Shown here piece by piece: positions 62,514-64,000 of a stretch of 64,000 nt of DNA. The stretch is from Sporobacter sp942492735 (GTDB lineage: Bacteria; Bacillota; Clostridia; Oscillospirales; Oscillospiraceae). Every line of letters starts with the position of its first letter. The stretch's first letter is position 1. Location: the NCBI GenBank assembly GCA_942492735.1, contig OW818648.1:124001-188000 (forward strand), written 5' to 3'. The notes below the pieces were generated by a model. The model was not told the DNA's origin and did not search any database. It was given only the letters and a program-made list of their open reading frames with translations. The translations under genes were made by a program, and so were the position numbers.

Positions 62514-64000
62514 TGCAAATTTCGGACATAATGCAGCAAACAAAATCCATGATTGACGATCTCAAGGCCATATGCACGAACTATGGTCTTGGGAACGCCA
62601 GTAGTGAATACAAAATCATCACGGAGGTATTTCTTTATAAATTCCTCAATGACAAGTTCATCTTCGAGGCGAGAAAGGTCAACCCGGATTTCGCCGGGAA
62701 AAGTGCTTCTGAAATAGAATCCGCCATGACCACCATGTCCGAGGACGACTATGAAGCCATGCTGATGGACTTCAGCGCGTCTACAGCAAGGCTCAAACGT
62801 GAACACTATATTTCCTATCTGTTCAACCGGCAGAACAAAGAAGGCTTCCACACGCTCTTTGATGAGACGCTATTGGACGTTGCCAACTATAACATCGACA
62901 TCTTTTCTGTTCAGGCGGGCGGCAATGCAAAGATTCGCCTGTTTGATGCTATTTCCCAATATGTAATTGAGCGGGAGAAAAAGGACGGGTTCTGTCGCGC
63001 CATTATTGGCAAGCTGGCAAACAGTAGCTTTGACCATGTTTTTGGCCAGAAATACGACTTTTTCGCCACAATCTTTGAATACCTCATCAAGGATTATAAC
63101 AAGGACTATGGCAAGTACGCCGAGTACTACACCCCGCATGTCATCGCCAAAATTATAGCCCAAGTTATGGTGCCGGACGGTGCGAAGAACGTGACGGTCT
63201 ACGACCCCGCTGCCGGTTCCGGCACGCTTGTGCTGGCACTGGCCCATGAAATCGGCGAGGACAACTGCACTATATTTACGCAGGACATATCGCAAAAATC
63301 CAACGAATTTCTGCGCCTCAACCTGATTTTGAACAACTTAGTCCACTCCCTGCCGAACGTTATTCATGACGACACGCTGCTCAATCCACGCCATCTGAAC
63401 GCAAAGAAAGACGGACTGATGACGTTTGACTATATCGTCAGCAATCCGCCCTTTAATATGGATTTCAGCGACAGCCGTGACACGCTGGCTGGAGAGAAGC
63501 ATCAGAAACGCTTTTTCGCGGGTGTGCCGAACATCCCCAATAAAGACAAGAACAGTATGGCGGTCTACCTGATGTTCCTGCAGCACATCATCTATTCGCT
63601 GGAAGAAAAAAAGGGTAAAGCCGCTGTAGTCGTACCCACAGGCTTTCTGACCGCCGGTTCTGGTATTCAGAAGAAAATCCGCGAACAGCTGGTTTCAAAA
63701 CGTATGCTGCGCGGCGTTATCTCCATGCCCTCCAACATATTCGCCACTACAGGAACGAGCGTTTCCATCCTGTTTATCGACAAGGAGAATACCGAGGGCA
63801 AGGTCGTGCTGATGGACGCGTCCAACCAGGGCGAGAAAGTCAAAGAAGACGGCAAGAATCAAAAGACGGTATTACGCCCAGAAGAGATACAAAGGATCAT
63901 CGAAAGCTTTAACACCCAGAAACATGATGATGATTTCTGTGTTGTCGTCGCATATTCGGATATTGAGGCAAATAAGCTATCCTTCAGCGCTGGACAATAT
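62513..64000 (+). CDS. hsdM: Type I modification methyltransferase HsdM (3' end beyond window)
   Basis: 496 codons visible, open at the edge. Canonical motif I DPAAGSG (231-237) and motif IV NPPF (311-314), unlike the altered copy at 57643. N6-adenine methylase that protects host DNA and forms the core of the restriction complex. ATG overlaps the hsdR TAA. A matching full HsdS would be expected downstream of 64000. Confidence 0.95.
   Translation, partial: MQISDIMQQTKSMIDDLKAICTNYGLGNASSEYKIITEVFLYKFLNDKFIFEARKVNPDFAGKSASEIESAMTTMSEDDYEAMLMDFSASTARLKREHYISYLFNRQNKEGFHTLFDETLLDVANYNIDIFSVQAGGNAKIRLFDAISQYVIEREKKDGFCRAIIGKLANSSFDHVFGQKYDFFATIFEYLIKDYNKDYGKYAEYYTPHVIAKIIAQVMVPDGAKNVTVYDPAAGSGTLVLALAHEIGEDNCTIFTQDISQKSNEFLRLNLILNNLVHSLPNVIHDDTLLNPRHLNAKKDGLMTFDYIVSNPPFNMDFSDSRDTLAGEKHQKRFFAGVPNIPNKDKNSMAVYLMFLQHIIYSLEEKKGKAAVVVPTGFLTAGSGIQKKIREQLVSKRMLRGVISMPSNIFATTGTSVSILFIDKENTEGKVVLMDASNQGEKVKEDGKNQKTVLRPEEIQRIIESFNTQKHDDDFCVVVAYSDIEANKLSFSAGQY

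Larger units (their letters stand above)
48651..64000. mobile_element. Integrated satellite-like island with restriction cargo (right end beyond window)
   Basis: From the 3' end of tRNA-fMet onward: integrase, CI/Cro-type switch, excisionase-like and terminase-small-like proteins, CHC2 primase-like, VapE helicase, iteron origin and a type I restriction locus. There are no capsid, tail, portal or holin genes in what is visible, a pattern like phage-inducible chromosomal islands. The tRNA end as attL is inferred; no second copy of the tRNA 3' end (e.g. CCTCCGCAACCA) was found in the window, so attR would be past 64000. Confidence 0.7.

Overview
The window looks like a chromosomal segment of a spore-forming Clostridia member (Oscillospiraceae/Eubacteriales-like, roughly 50% GC). 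Supporting signs are a split sigK sporulation sigma gene, a Tgl spore-coat transglutaminase, a SleB-type hydrolase, CIRCE-controlled hrcA-grpE-dnaK-dnaJ, an FMN riboswitch ahead of ribU, HemZ and the order recJ-relA-dtd-MBL-hemZ. No species is assigned.

Layout. 1-7089: an ABC exporter operon, with a truncated ATPase and two tandem paralogous FtsX-type permeases of about 1,076 residues. 7445-14871: sigK in two pieces separated by a 6.7-kb skin-like element. The 3' half (7445-7810) and 5' half (14532-14871) join in frame at a shared AATG to give a 233-residue pro-sigma-K. The element carries its own large serine recombinase, whose stop codon lies on the crossover site, and a cargo of exported proteins. 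One cargo protein is caspase-like and lies downstream of a c-di-GMP-I riboswitch with its own promoter and terminator. The cargo also includes a roughly 1-kb noncoding stretch rich in RNA-like structure, and a double-HTH protein. 14954-16411: SLOG protein and riboswitch-controlled ribU. 16.5-26.5 kb: lipoproteins, the heat-shock operon, and an ECF sigma/anti-sigma operon followed by membrane and lipoproteins. 26.6-46.4 kb: PMT-type mannosyltransferase, rpiB, a YhaO/YhaN-like nuclease pair, cortex hydrolase, CPBP protease, mutS, recJ, relA, dtd, MBL hydrolase, hemZ, nucleoside kinase. 46.6-48.4 kb: tgl translationally coupled to an unknown gene.

48574-48650 is an initiator tRNA-Met, and what follows to the window end reads as an integrated island. 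It has a HExxH protein, RHH, HicB-like and AbrB-like genes, a tyrosine integrase with an HTH domain embedded in it, a CI/Cro-like switch with operator repeats, and a satellite-type replication module (CHC2 primase-like plus VapE helicase) followed by an iteron-like putative origin. No capsid or tail genes are seen. The cargo is a defence-like locus: half-size HsdS, an HsdM-like protein with altered catalytic motifs, a MazF/PemK toxin without a visible antitoxin, then a separately promoted HsdR and a canonical HsdM that runs off the window.

The most interesting items are (i) the small skin element with a c-di-GMP-controlled caspase-like cargo, (ii) the S / degenerate-M / MazF / R / M arrangement, which resembles the PrrC anticodon-nuclease locus in logic, and (iii) the iteron origin of the satellite-like island. 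All calls come from reading the sequence and recalled family knowledge; no database search was run.
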